64,000 nt of DNA from Saturnia japonica (GCA_033032175.1 CM065323.1:14694001-14758000); one strand, 5' to 3'. Positions 42,667-53,989 are shown, counted from the first letter of the stretch. The notes: generated from the sequence alone by a model not told the origin. A program made the numbers and translations.

Positions 42667-42850
42667 TAAATATGCCATTACACAAAGATTAGTGAGGATT
42701 TCTCATGTCATACAACATACATATTGTGTACATATGCTTGTAAGCAAATTTATTACACACATACACACTCACGCACACACATGCACATACACGCAAACGC
42801 ACGCACACACACGCACACATATACATAAAAACACAGCAACAATGCAAATA
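42667..42850 (+). other. LINE copy 2 3' tail with CA repeat (42756-42840)
   Basis: A CACA/CACG-rich repeat of about 80 bases followed by a short A-rich end. A similarly CA-rich tail follows LINE copy 1. Confidence 0.7.
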
Positions 42851-44760
42851 GGATGAGTTCGCCACCTCATTAAAATATGTCTCAAATCTTGTTGGATCTT
42901 TGGTCCAACCATAAGATCATCATTTAGCGACACGTCATTTACACCTTTGCTAGATGCATTAAAAACCACCCGAACCTTTGTGGTTTCCTTATCTTCCCTC
43001 ACGACCGCGTGATGTGGGAGATAAACAGCTTTCGAATCATCCACATCATCTTTGTCTATCAAAGACATATGTCCAAGAGACAAATACTCCTGTAAAACCT
43101 TCCTGTATTCTTCATAAAGCTTAGTATCATTCTATAGTTTTTTCTCTAAAGCCAATAGTTTTTTCATTGCTATGTCCTTTGATTCCCCATACTGACATTT
43201 AGGCTCTTCATCTTTAAAAGGTAATGTAATAATGAACCTTCCATCATTATTTCCAACTGTCGTAGCATCGAATAAATTTTCACACATCTTATCTTCTACT
43301 GTAAATTGCCTATGAATCCTATCTGGTTCAGCTTCCAATTCCCAAAAACGTTTAAGATAATCATCTTCCTTTGTAACCTGCAAATGGAAACTTGTAATTG
43401 TATTATTACCCGATTATGAATCAGATAATCTTCCTGATAAAATCCATCCAAAGGTCGTATTTTGCGCAATAAGGTTTCCTTTGGGTTGTCTCATCATACC
43501 TTCCAACAAAATCTCAGAATAAACTTCAGCCCCTAATAACACATCAACCTTACCTGGTGTTGTGTAACCTTGATCAGCGAGCTCTACACTCTCAAGTTCT
43601 TGCCAATCAGGTGAGTCTATTCTGTCACATGGAAGCATAGATGTAAGTGATCTTAATACGTACGCACTTACTTTAATAGAAATTTCTGGATTATGACGCG
43701 ACTCTAAACATAAAGTAACTAAATATTTAACACGCATTTGACCATCTCCCAGACCTGATACAAAACCATTAATATATTTTCGCTTAAGACCTAATAATTG
43801 AGCGGTTGCTTCCGTTACAAAAGAGGCTTGTGAGCCTTGGTCTAATAAAGCACGTATTAAAATTCTATTCCCGTTATTTGAACGAGCCTTAAGTAGTGTT
43901 GTCGCCAGAAGAACGTTGTAACTTTAACTTTCACGCTTTGCAAAATTCGTTATAATTCTTTGTTCCACTGTAGACGCATTTGTATTCTCCTTTCCTTGTT
44001 TGTTTTCTCCTTGAATACTACTAGTGTTTTCTGTGAATCCTTCTTTCTCAAAATGCAACATCGTATTGTGTCTTCTTCCACACCTTTTGCAGAACATCGA
44101 TTGTCTACATTTGCTTACTACATGACTAGGTTATAAACAATTGAAGCAAAGTCCTTTAGTTTGCACCAAATCTCTTCTTTGCTATATCGTTTTTATCGTG
44201 AACAGTTTACAGAAATTTATATAATGATTTACGCCACACAAAAGGACATAAAACATCGGTCTTCTTATTGACTTGTTGAACAGCTGTATGAAAAGCTCTA
44301 GTTTTAGGTACTTGCTTTTTAGATTGTAAACTTGTCTTGGCTAACTGTTTTCCAGAATCAATCATCTCTAAGCTTCTAAACCTCCCTTCAAGGAAATCAA
44401 TTAATTGTGACCAGGTAGGCAATTCATCACTCATGGAGCTTATATGATTTTCCCATAGCTTGTGAGATTCTACATCCAGCTTTGTAACTACTAAATAAAT
44501 TCGATAGCATCCCATGATTTAGTAGGTATTCCCATATTATTTAATGCTTTTAATGAAGACGTAGTTGTGTCGAGTATTTGCTTAATAGCATGCGAAGATT
44601 CCTTCAGTATTTGTTTTTGTGAAAATAATATCTTTAGTACTGCATTACTATTATAACGTTTGTTATTGTAACGCTTTGTTAACTGTTTCCAAGCCTCTTC
44701 ATAATTTTGATCGGTAGTTGCAAAATTTCGTAGCAGGTGTTTATGACCAAAGTCGAAACA
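42850..44760 (-). pseudogene. BEL/Pao Gag, protease and start of RT
   Basis: Minus strand, from the right. Gag (about 44760-43925) contains YEEAWKQLTKRYNNKRY, LWENHISSMSDELPTWSQL and a nucleocapsid region with CRQSMFCKRCGRRHNTMLH. Protease (about 43920-43414) has the BEL-type active site ALLDQGSQASFV and LGAEVYSEILLEG...NTTFGWILSG. Then a linker (43383-43132) with EDDYLKRFWELE, and the first RT block, YLPHHAVVREDKETTKVRVV and LMVGPKIQQDLRHIL (43083-42850). Several stops occur. It is cut on the left by LINE copy 2 and on the right by an LTR at 44761. Confidence 0.85.
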
Positions 44761-45078
44761 TGTTATAATTATCTATGTTTATATATTAGTATCTGTGGTA
44801 AAACGGATGACATAGGGAGTCAACTGACAGATGTGGTTGTACTCGGAACGTGCTTTCTATAAAAGTGCCTAATAAAAAGAAAATCTATAATTTTCACATT
44901 TATTTTATGTTCCCAAATTTACCAGCAACCTTAGTGTGGAACATAAAAGTTGGTCCTTCGAGTAAGTGTTAAAAATAAAGTTTGTGTTGCTTCGTAAGCA
45001 CGTGTTCTATACTTATAGTCTTGAAAAAGTTTAAAGTGAAACCGTTTGGTGACGATACTCATCATATTTATTCACGTC
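44761..45078 (+). mobile_element. LTR and leader of another LTR element (plus)
   Basis: The segment starts TGTTATAATTATCTATG right at the break in the BEL gag. It has a TATAAAAG box at about 44859 and AATAAA-like signals, and is followed by AAGTTGGTCCTTCGAG (about 44948-44964), a primer-binding type sequence. The gypsy element below is inserted at 45079. The matching internal region resumes at 54266. The second LTR was not recognised. Confidence 0.45.
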
Positions 45079-45193
45079 TGTTGTGTTTGTATAATGTAAA
45101 TCAAACTACACCATTTGATCTCTTAGATACAACTCCTTTATTTCCAAGTACCAATATTATAACAAGTAATCACAGACTATATCATATACAACA
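45079..45193 (-). repeat. 3' LTR of the gypsy element (minus orientation)
   Basis: 115 bp. It differs from the other LTR by one base (CCAATATTATAAC against CCAACATTATAAC), which suggests a recent insertion. Confidence 0.9.
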
Positions 45194-45485
45194 TGTCCCT
45201 TCCCTATGAATAAAGGTTGACAACAGTGATAACTTTTTATATAACCAGCTAGCACTTTATTGATACACAGAACAGTAACATGAGAATATAAATTTTATAG
45301 AAATAAAGTGAAGTACTATATAGAATTTTTTAGACATGCGCCTACTTAAACAATATCGCTGTGATGAATAACGAGCAAGTTACAAGAAACAAAAATAAAA
45401 GAATTAATATCAAATAATATCCTTGACTCCCCAATACTTATTGTAAACTTGTTTTCTATAACTTATAATATTAAGTTATAGAAAA

Positions 45486-47190
45486 TTAATAGTTAATTAT
45501 ACATGTATTTGTTTTTTTTTTTTTTTTACATTTGTCTCGGTCGGGTGGACGAACCTGCGTACCGGAGCGTGTTCTGTAATAAACTTGAGATGGTATTGAC
45601 TCAGGCACGATATTGACGGGCGGCAGAGTTGTCTGAGCGTTATTCTGACCGACGATATAAGGTGTTATGGCGGCAGTATTTTGTTTATAATAATCCTTAT
45701 CAAAATTAGTTTGATAGTCGAAGCGTCTATAATCGCAATTTGTGGGTTGTCGCGGTGTAATTAATGACGGTTGATTTTTGGTTCGGATTTGTTGTCTGTT
45801 GCGTCGATAACTCGAGCCGTTGTTCGTGCGCACCCAATATGACCGTGGTTGTGATGCAGCGTTTTCCACTCGCGCTGGAATCCATCTTCCCATATTTCCT
45901 GGCTGCTCACGAATCCTGACTTGTTCGTCGCGCTGTGGAGGCCGTAATTCTTTAGAATGCCGATCATAGTACTGCTTGAACTTATTAATCTTATTTTTTC
46001 TTTTATGTTTAATATTTCGTATCAAAGGGTTTTTAGGCTTAAGTAATTTATTATACACTGGTAATCGTGTATTCAGTACGTGTGTGTATCGTGTATCGTG
46101 TGTGTATTTAGCCGGAGAATGTTCTTCACCAGAAAATGGTGTGTTTCGGAAGTTTAGGAGTGCTAAATATGGATCTGTTTTATCAATTTTAGCTTTTTCT
46201 AATAGCCTTTTCACTGTTTGAATATTTCGTTCTGCGAGACCATTAGAACGGGCATAATAGGGAGAACTCGTAGTATGTTTGAATTCCCAGTGCTTTGCGA
46301 ACTGCTTGAATTCTTCTGACATGAACTGTAAGCCGTTATCGGTCACTAACTTATTCGGAATGCCATAACGAGCAAATGTAGCTTTGAGTTTATTAGTAAC
46401 CGTGTTACTTCTAATATCCCACAACGTGTACAATTCCACATATTTTGAATAATAATCAACCACTAGTAAGTAGTATTTAGATTTTATTTGAAATATATCG
46501 GCCGCGATGTTTTCCCAAGGTCTCCCTGGAAGCTCGTGCGGGACAAGCGGTTCCCGTGGCTGTGCCAGCTTGCGCTCCGAACAAATCTCGCACGCCCTTA
46601 CTACTCGTTCAATCTATGATGCCATGCCTGGCCACCACATCACATCTCTCGCTCTACGTTTACACTTTTCTATTCCTAAATGCCCTTCATGTACTCTATG
46701 TAACATCTCTTGCCAAAGATTTACCGGTATGACCACTCGATCACTTCGGAAAATAATTCCATTTATAATATGTAATTCTTCTTTTACTGCCCAAAATTGT
46801 TTTGTTTCGCTTTTAAGAATATTCTTTGTATGTAGCCAGCCTTCTGGACAATACTTAATAACCCCACTCAGTGCTTTATCCAAACCTGTTTGTTCCCTGA
46901 TTAATTTCAGTTTATCTTCTTCAAAACTTACGTTGTCGTATAAAGCACTTACGTGAATTTCAACTTTGCTGTGGGTATCGTCATTACAGCTATCACTGGC
47001 AGGAGAGCGTGACAGTGTGTCCACTATGTACATGAACCTTCCGGGAACATATGTAATATTTAAATTATATTTTTGTAGTCTTAATAACATTCTCTGTAAC
47101 CTAGCTGGAGTTTCATTTAAGGCCTTTTTAAAGATAGTTTCAAGTGGTTTATGATCACTTTCTACAGTAACACATCCATGCCCATAGATA
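45486..47190 (-). pseudogene. pol: Gypsy RNase H end and integrase
   Basis: Minus strand. After a TAA at about 47191 the frame continues with VESDHKPLETIFKKAL and YVPGRFMYIVDTLSRSPA (RNase H end). The integrase zinc region reads HEGHLGIEKCKRRARDVMWW, then a TAG at about 46613, then ACEIC. The integrase core keeps its acidic residues in AADIFQ, LVTDNGLQF and NGLAERNIQTVKRL. The frame ends at 45486 after a basic C-terminal tail. Two stops make it non-functional. Confidence 0.85.
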
Positions 47191-47940
47191 TTATTGGTGA
47201 AATTTTATGCAGCCGAACACAATGGCTAACATCTCCTTTTCAATTTGAGCCCAGCGTGTTTCTGGCGAAGTAAGAGTCCGTGCCGCGAACGCGACGGGTC
47301 GACCGCCTTGTAACAAGCACGCCCACAACCCTTGCGAACTAGCGTCTACTGACACGACCACTGATTCATTAGGGTTGTAAAAACGTAAGGTTGGAGCTTT
47401 CATAATACTCTTTTTTAATGAGTTAAAATATTGATAGTAGCCGTCATGCCACAGATATTCTGAACTCTTTTTTAATAAACATCGAAACGGTTCAGTCACG
47501 TCAGCATAATTTGGTATAAAACGTGACAAGTAATTTGTCATCCCTAAAAATCGCTCTAGTTCTTTTCTAGTGTTTGGAATCGGCATGTTTTGTATAGCAC
47601 TTACTCTGTCCGGATCAGGCCGCATACCATTCTCATCAAAAATGTGACCTAAGTATTTTATTTCCCTGGCTCTTACAATACATTTATTTTTATTAAACCG
47701 CACGCCGTTTTTTACTGCACGACTCAATACCGCTTCTAGTCTTTCATCATGTTCTTCTTTCGTTTTTCCAAATATCAGTAAATCGTTGATGAATAATTCT
47801 ACACCTTCCATGCTTAAAGTTTTGTACATAGCATTGTGAAAAACTTCTGATGCCGAACATAGCCCGAAAGGCATTCTTAAAAATCGAAATCGACCAAATG
47901 GTGTCGCGAAAGTGCATAACTTCGATCTATAATCGTCTAA
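47191..47940 (-). pseudogene. pol: Gypsy reverse transcriptase, part 2, with altered YxDD box
   Basis: Downstream of the Harbinger insertion, the RT continues with YRSKLCTFATPFGRFRFLRM and PFGLCSASEVFHNAM. The catalytic box reads LFINDLLIFG where relatives have F-x-D-D-L; the first catalytic Asp is Asn. KYLGHIFDENGMRPDPDRV, the thumb and tether, and the RNase H start (VVVSVDASSQGLWACLLQGG, with its first Asp) follow. Confidence 0.9.
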
Positions 47941-48296
47941 CCGCCGGTTCCTATATCCAAAGAACGATTCGTTTTGCTTACGAACGGTAGTATTTCCTAC
48001 CAAGCGTAAGACAAAAGCGTTCCTATAAAAAACGTTCCGTAAGCAAAGTTACCAATGGCCGGCTACGTACGGAAGGGAGGGATACGATTAACGGTTGGTA
48101 GCGCAAATGTATGGGAATGGCAGTTTGTAGTGTTCCTATAATCATTTTGACACATCACAGAGTTGTTACTACTTACTAGACGTTCGTGATTTGGTTACGG
48201 ACCGAAATCGGCCGGTTGACTGATTACCTACTGATTTTTCTTGAGTATTTTACCGTGTTTTCGTTAAAAACATCATAAAACCCAAGTTTTGTTATA

Positions 48297-49591
48297 ATGG
48301 CTGTTATACTGGTACGTAAATAATTTCCTTTAAAATAATTTATAGAAATTATATTATTTATTAAATAGGTATTTTTATAGAAAAAAGCAGTATGTATGTA
48401 TGTACCTACCTATTTCATTAAATTATTAATAATTTTTAGAAAAATAAAAAGTGCATGAACAAGGACGAGATAGCTTTACTTGTGGACCTAATTCAAAGCA
48501 ATCCAATTTTGACCAGCAAGGAGACGAATGCCACCACAAACAAAACAAAAGAAGAAACATGGAATTCTTTGACGTGTGTATTTAACGCTAAGAGTGGCGC
48601 TGTTCCTCGGTCCAAGGAACAGTTAAAATTAAAATGGGACAATTTAAAAAAGTCGGCTAGAAAAAAAGCGCAACAAATAAGAATGAATAACCTAAAGGTA
48701 ATTTTGCATTACATACAACATCGTAATAAGTATTTCAAATAAAAACATTTTGTATTAAGAATTAGGTGCTTATTTAACTACGTTTATGTTTTAGACTGGT
48801 GGTGGTAAGCCAGATTTCATTCCTCCAGATGAGATACTGGAAAAGGTTTCTGGAGTTCTCGGGTCTACCTGTACTGGTTTTACAGTACCTTTTGGTGATG
48901 ATGGTGTTGGTTGTAGTCCTGTGCTTGATGTGGACGTAGATGTAATTGACAATAAAATTGAAGAATTTCCTAATACATCTTTAATAGGTATTGTATTTTG
49001 CTTATTAACCTATATTATTTTTTTGTTGTATTTTTTTAATGTATTTATTTCAAATATACCTTCTATTTCATAGAAAAAACAAAGCTCAAACAAAATGAGG
49101 TATGTGAAGACTCTCATAGAAGTGCTGGGCCTTCTAACTATTTTTCAGGATTTCAAATGTCAAAACAACAAACACCAAAAAGAGGTAACATACATATACC
49201 TAATCATTGTTGCTTAAGATTCTTTATAACTTCCAGTTCAAAGTATTTACATTATTCAACATATTAACACATAACGAACTACAATGTTATTCCTATTTTG
49301 TTATACAATTGAATATCCAACCTAATACCCTTACCTAACAGTAAAAAAATAAATTTGTACACAGATGTGTAGCTGGGTCTCATTGTTTTGTGTAAATATA
49401 AGGTTTTGTTTTATAATATTTAAGGTAAAAGGAATGCAGACTTCGAATCTCGAGTAGCTCGTAACTTAGCTATAACAAATTATTATAATACCAAGAAAGA
49501 AAAATTGGATTTAGAAATTAAAATTTTAAAATTAGAATTAGAAGAAAAAGAAAAAAATATTTTTAGTAAATTTTCTAATAACAAGGCTTAG
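48297..49591 (+). CDS. Harbinger Myb/SANT-like protein, five exons
   Basis: Exons: 48297-48311, 48440-48697, 48795-48988, 49074-49184, 49425-49591. All introns are GT-AG. Exons 1-2 give MAVIL then KNKKCMNKDEIALLVDLIQS, WNSLTCVFNAKSGAVPRSKE and LKLKWDNLKKSARKKAQQ, a Myb/SANT-like fold. Exons 3-5 encode an acidic linker and a C-terminal helix (YYNTKKEKLDLEIKILKLEL). In this family the protein binds terminal DNA and helps the transposase enter the nucleus (established for Harbinger). One problem: exon 3 read straight has a TAA near 48976 after NKIGRIS, because of a GG at 48960-48961. With a single G, or a shorter exon 3 ending at 48945 and exon 4 from 49085, the frame continues. So there is either a one-base insertion or a different junction. 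Confidence 0.75.
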
Positions 49592-50361
49592 AGATAGCAC
49601 AACAGTAAGAAATATGATACAAATATCTTGTAACTGTAATAAACTCGTTATCTATACTAATATTATAAAGCGGAAAAGTTTTTTATATGATAGCCAGACC
49701 AAGCTATAAGATTAGGCTACAACCCTCAGATATTTGGCGTAATCGTTAATGATACGGAAATACAATGTTCTATAATAATATTGGTCATTAGTATATCTAA
49801 AAAAAAGTCAGCGATAGTATATGCATTTCTCTTATACATAAGCCAAAATAGGTATTTTGTGAAAAAGAATTGTTGAAAAATAAAAAGTAATTTATAGGCA
49901 TTATTTTTAGTCATGGCATATTAATCCTTACAAACAAAAGTTACTTCATCATAAATATGAAGTTAAACTTTGTCCTTTATAGCATGCTATTTGGACAAAT
50001 AGTTTAGGAGATAATGGAAAATTAAAATAATTTGTCCTTGCGGGAAGTGATGTTCTGTGATTATGAAGGGCTGCACAGGTGTGTTGGTGATGTTTGTCTT
50101 ATAAAATTATAATAAAACAGCTAGTATATTACAAAATCCTTATTATTAGAAAGTTAGTCATAGTAATCTAAATATGTTTATTTTAGTAAGTAGTACTGTA
50201 TTGTGAATTTTTAGGTTTAAAAATTGTAGTAGTATTAGTCTAATTACTATAGTTACTACAGTGCCATAACAAAATACATTATTAATTTAATAAAGTTTAT
50301 TCCAATATACATATTTTAATATAATGATTTTTATTCTGCTCTGCAGATTCTTATTATTCAT
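49592..50361. other. Harbinger convergent intergenic region
   Basis: AT-rich, no gene. It contains the 3' ends of the two convergent genes; AATAAA-type signals occur near 50289. Confidence 0.5.
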
Positions 50362-51826
50362 CTAAGCATTAAAAAAATTTGAAATCAATGTTGCTCTCTC
50401 AGTATAATTATTATCTTCAGCATGAGTTTCAACAGGAACTACCTCTTCAGTAGGAATTTCCACCTCTGGAGGTATGTCATCTAAATTGTTTTGCCTACAA
50501 ATATTATTCAACACAGCAGTTGCTATGATTACTGCATTGACTCTTAATAGGCTCAAACGCAAAGTCAGTGATACCACTGGAAATCTCCTCTTCCACACAC
50601 CAAAACATCTAAAACAAAATAAATTAATTGAAGATCAGTTTATAAATTTTGAAATACATAATTATTTCTTATGCTATTATTAAAACTTTGGGATAAACAT
50701 GCCTTTCAATGCAGTTCCTTGTTTGAATATGGGCTTCATTATAAAGTTGTTCACTCCTAGTTTGAGGGTTTAATATGGGGGTTAACAAGTAAGGTTTTAA
50801 GGGATAAGCGCTGTCTCCAAGTAACCATCTGTTGCCATATATAATATATAATATATAATAATTATTTGGTAATTGGATTCCAATATTTACAGAAATAATC
50901 TTTATATTATGTAAATTTAAGAAATTATCTATAACATTACCTCTTAGTACTGAGTTATTAAATACAGTAGCATCATGAGCTGAACCCGGCCAACGGGCTA
51001 CTACGTTCATGAAAAATAACTGAGCATTGCATACTGCTTGCACATTTAAAGAAAAATAACCTTTACGATTTCTAAACTCCTCTCCCGTGTGTGAACCTAT
51101 GAAAAATGAATAAGTTTAATTATATTACTTGATTAATTATGAAGGTATATATCTATCTATTTTAAAAGTGATGTTAAGATAATATTAACTTACATGGTGA
51201 TTGAATTCTAATGTGTGTACCATCAACTGGACCGAGAACTCTAGGAAATCCAGCAATTCCATAAAAATCTTGTTCTGTGTTGCTATGTATATAAATATAC
51301 TTGCTGTGTAGTTGTGCTATAGCATAACTGACATCTCTTACTATGCGGCAAGCCGAAGCTTTTGAGACCCCAACAAAGTCAGCCACTGACAATAACATTG
51401 TGCCCAACGCATAAAATCTTAATGTCAATAGTAGCTGGTGCAGTGGAGGAATAGCATGATTCCTGAAAAAAAAATGTTTACTTACATACTTAGGTAGTTT
51501 AAAGTTATCCTGATTATAAACAGATGCATTTATGTAACTTGTTTATGTTTAAAATGAATATTTTGAAGAAAGAGAAAATGATGTACAAACCTGGATCCCT
51601 TCACTCTTAAATAAGGATATATTTCCTTCAGGATATGTTGGACAGATGACTTATCCAGACGAAATCTGACTTGAAATTCATAATAATTTAGGGTATTGAA
51701 ATGATCAATCCTTGTTTTGTAATTTCGTCGAATAACACCACGTTCTTCATCACAGCTCGAGTCGCTCCAGTCCGACAACATTTGTAAATCACTCAACTCA
51801 CTATCTGAAGTATTTAAACTAGACAT
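50362..51826 (-). CDS. Harbinger DDE transposase (HARBI1-like), four exons
   Basis: Exons 51826-51591, 51462-51194, 51096-50703, 50608-50362. Joined they give 381 residues without a stop. Phases agree at all three junctions. The N-terminus is acidic (MSSLNTSDSELSDLQ); a helix-turn-helix reads YEFQVRFRLDKSSVQHIL and, in exon 2, VADFVGVSKASACRIVRDV. The DDE_4-type core has GPVDGTHIRI, WPGSAHDATVF, LLGDSAYPLKPYLLTP and NEAHIQTRNCIERCFGVWKRR. Introns 1 and 2 are GT-AG; intron 3 needs a GC donor (AAAG followed by GCATGT). I chose ATG 51826 over 51856 because MSSLN begins the acidic region typical of the family. No catalytic residue seems lost. Confidence 0.85.
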
Positions 51827-52323
51827 TACAAAATAATAAAATAAATTTATGTTCACAAAATCTGTTTATAGTTTTTTATAAAGAAACTATCAGGACTCGG
51901 CTCAGGTATTTGCGTTGCGTTTGCGACGTTTGCGTTCAACATTGTTCACAACAAACAGTTGCGTTTTGTTAAAATTAGCACGTACGTCTAAAACTTTTTT
52001 TTTAATTGAAATAAATTATATTTTCGACAAAAAGAAAGAATATATAATTAAAGTAAGTAAATTTGTTAAATACAATTATCAATACTTTATTGAATATAAA
52101 AATATACTACAGTTTTTATTTGAATTCAAAATAAACTTGTCTGTAATAACGAAACGCAGCGAACGCCGAAGAGGGCTTCGGTAGGCGGATAACGGATAAC
52201 CGTCCGTCGTTCGTAGCAGACGTAAAAAGTTATAGGAACGTCTGTAACGGCTCGTTGCGATAAATGCAAAAACGAATGGTAGCGCATGTACAACGACGAC
52301 TCGTTGATTATAGGAACCGGGCA

Positions 52324-52822
52324 TAAGACTACCATAAAGAAAGCCTTGCTCGCGTCTAGGTGAGAAAAGAACTTAGCTCCTGATAAGTTAGCGGTAACCT
52401 CTTCAAGTGTCGGTAACTGGAAGTGATTTCTTTTTATAGCTTTATTTAAAGGCTGTGGATCAATGCACAAACGTAGCTTACCGTCTAGTTTTTCAAGTAA
52501 AACAATGCTAGATACCCAGTCGATAGGTTCATCCACCCGTTTTATTATGTTTAATTTTTCTAAGCGATTCGATTCCTCCTGAAGTTTAGGTCTCAATTTA
52601 ATAGGTATTTTTCGCGAACCACACACAACATCTATCGATTCATCTATAATTAGAGTGTGCGTACCCGGCAACCTACCTATTCCTTTAAACACACACTTAT
52701 ATTTCTCTAATAAATCACAATGTTTTGTGTCAAGAATTTCATTAACACGAATTATTAATTTAAGCGTAGTACATGCATCTCGCGATAACAAATTATTACA
52801 ATTTAAATCTAAAACGTATATT
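52324..52822 (-). pseudogene. pol: Gypsy reverse transcriptase, part 1
   Basis: Minus strand. The frame reads KHCDLLEKYKCVFKGIGRLP, EESNRLEKLNIIKRVDEPID, RLCIDPQPLNKAIKRNHF and FFSHLDASKAFFMVV, ending at the first catalytic Asp block. It is cut by the Harbinger insertion at 52323 and resumes at 47940. Confidence 0.9.
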
Positions 52823-53989
52823 TTACTGATAAATACTTCTCTTATCTCTCTTTCTTCTTTTATCTTTTTCTTTTTTTTTTCTTTTTTTGTCTTTTCTTTT
52901 CTTATCTTTATGGCGAAGTTTTCCCCTAAAATGTCCTAAAACTAGTAAAATATTTTTACTAACCTCGCGTAGTATACTTCCCGAGCGGTGCAACATACGT
53001 AAATCAAAGCCGGCCTCCTGGAAACTGCTTTTGGACATTACACACGCGTCGGCACCACTGTCTAACTTGAATCTAACTTCTACACCATTTATTTTTATTT
53101 TTTCAAACCATCCTTTTGATACAGAATTTATTTCGATAAAATTCACAATTTCCCCGTTATCACTGCCCGATGAAAGTTCATTTTCAACAACAGTCTTACA
53201 GCACTTTGCAAAATGGCCTATTTTACTGCATCTATAACATTTTACATTATACGCCGGACATTTATTACGATCATGATTAAAATTACAATAACTACACATC
53301 TGCGAGTCTTCATAATATGCGCCGCGCGGTCCTCTCGAGACGTTGCCGCTCCATCGCCCTCGCTGCGCCCGCTCGCGCCGCCGTGGATTCGTAAGCAGCA
53401 CCCGACTCGTCATGCCCGCGCTTACACGTTCAATCTCGACAGGCACTACTAAATTGTTTGTAGCCGTGGATATGTTACTTCCTGATGCCGTCGGTTGCAC
53501 TGTGCTCGCCTGTTGGCCTGCTATCTCTGCCGCTCGACACCACGAAACAGCTTCTTCCAGCTTTAAATCACTTTTTCTTAGCATACTTTCCCTCAACTGT
53601 CCGTCCTTGATTCCCCTTATTAATTGAGTTAATATCAAACTTTCGTGAAGTTTTTCGAATTCACATGTTTTACTTCTAATTTTCAGTAATGCTAAGAACT
53701 TCTCGAAGTTTTCGGTATTTTGTGCTGTTTTAAAGAATATATGTCTCTCAAAATTAATGTTCTTTTGGGGATCGCACCTTTTTGAGACTTTATCGCTTAA
53801 CGATGTATAACTGATTTCTTCTTCCGGTATTAGGTCCAATTCTTCATAAATATCTCGTCCAACTTGCCCGATAACGTGCAAAAACAATGCACACTTCTCT
53901 CTATCCGAGGTGTTTTCTCTTCCACTCGCAATTAAATACCAATCAAAAAGTTTTTTTCCAGTAACGATAATTGTCTGCGAAGTTACCAT
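52823..53989 (-). CDS. gag: Gypsy Gag and protease, with lysine-rich low-complexity end
   Basis: An open frame of 388 residues. Residues 1-150 form the capsid (LFDWYLIASGRENTSDREKC, FKTAQNTENFEKFLALLKIR). An R/G-rich stretch and two knuckles follow (CSYCNFNHDRNKC, CYRCSKIGHFAKCC), then the protease FKLDSGADACVMSKSSF. The last 40 residues are almost only K, R and D because of a TTTTC-type low-complexity run at 52840-52915, where the second half of the protease should be. The frame then stops; the RT frame begins close by. Confidence 0.85.
   Translation of the reverse strand: MVTSQTIIVTGKKLFDWYLIASGRENTSDREKCALFLHVIGQVGRDIYEELDLIPEEEISYTSLSDKVSKRCDPQKNINFERHIFFKTAQNTENFEKFLALLKIRSKTCEFEKLHESLILTQLIRGIKDGQLRESMLRKSDLKLEEAVSWCRAAEIAGQQASTVQPTASGSNISTATNNLVVPVEIERVSAGMTSRVLLTNPRRRERAQRGRWSGNVSRGPRGAYYEDSQMCSYCNFNHDRNKCPAYNVKCYRCSKIGHFAKCCKTVVENELSSGSDNGEIVNFIEINSVSKGWFEKIKINGVEVRFKLDSGADACVMSKSSFQEAGFDLRMLHRSGSILREVSKNILLVLGHFRGKLRHKDKKRKDKKRKKKEKDKRRKRDKRSIYQ
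52838..52912. repeat. Low-complexity T/C (A/G) run
   Basis: TTTTTC-type repeats about 75 bases long within the gypsy protease region; expansion appears to have disrupted the frame. Confidence 0.85.

Larger units (their letters stand above)
36050..42850 (+). mobile_element. CR1/jockey-group LINE copy 2, split by a P element
   Basis: ORF1 (36093-36992), a 400-base spacer and ORF2 in two pieces (37390-39827 and 42381-42666) followed by a CA-rich tail to about 42845. The P element at 39828-42372 sits between the two ORF2 pieces. BEL sequence borders both outer edges. Target duplication not identified. Confidence 0.8.
47941..52323. mobile_element. PIF/Harbinger transposon with two genes
   Basis: 4383 bp flanked by the 3-bp duplication TAA (47938-47940 and 52324-52326), the PIF/Harbinger signature. 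Ends: left CCGCCGGTTCCTATA, right reverse-complemented TGCCCGGTTCCTATA, sharing 12 bases. The motif GTTCCTATA recurs internally near both ends. The element holds a Myb/SANT-like gene (plus) and a DDE transposase gene (minus), transcribed convergently. Removing it and one TAA restores the gypsy RT frame. Confidence 0.95.

Noticed and set aside
34760..44760. A single BEL element simply split by LINE copy 2
   Set aside because: The left piece starts at integrase and the right piece ends at the first RT block, so about 1.5 kb of RT and RNase H is missing and no target duplication was found. It could still be one deleted copy, but I do not claim it.
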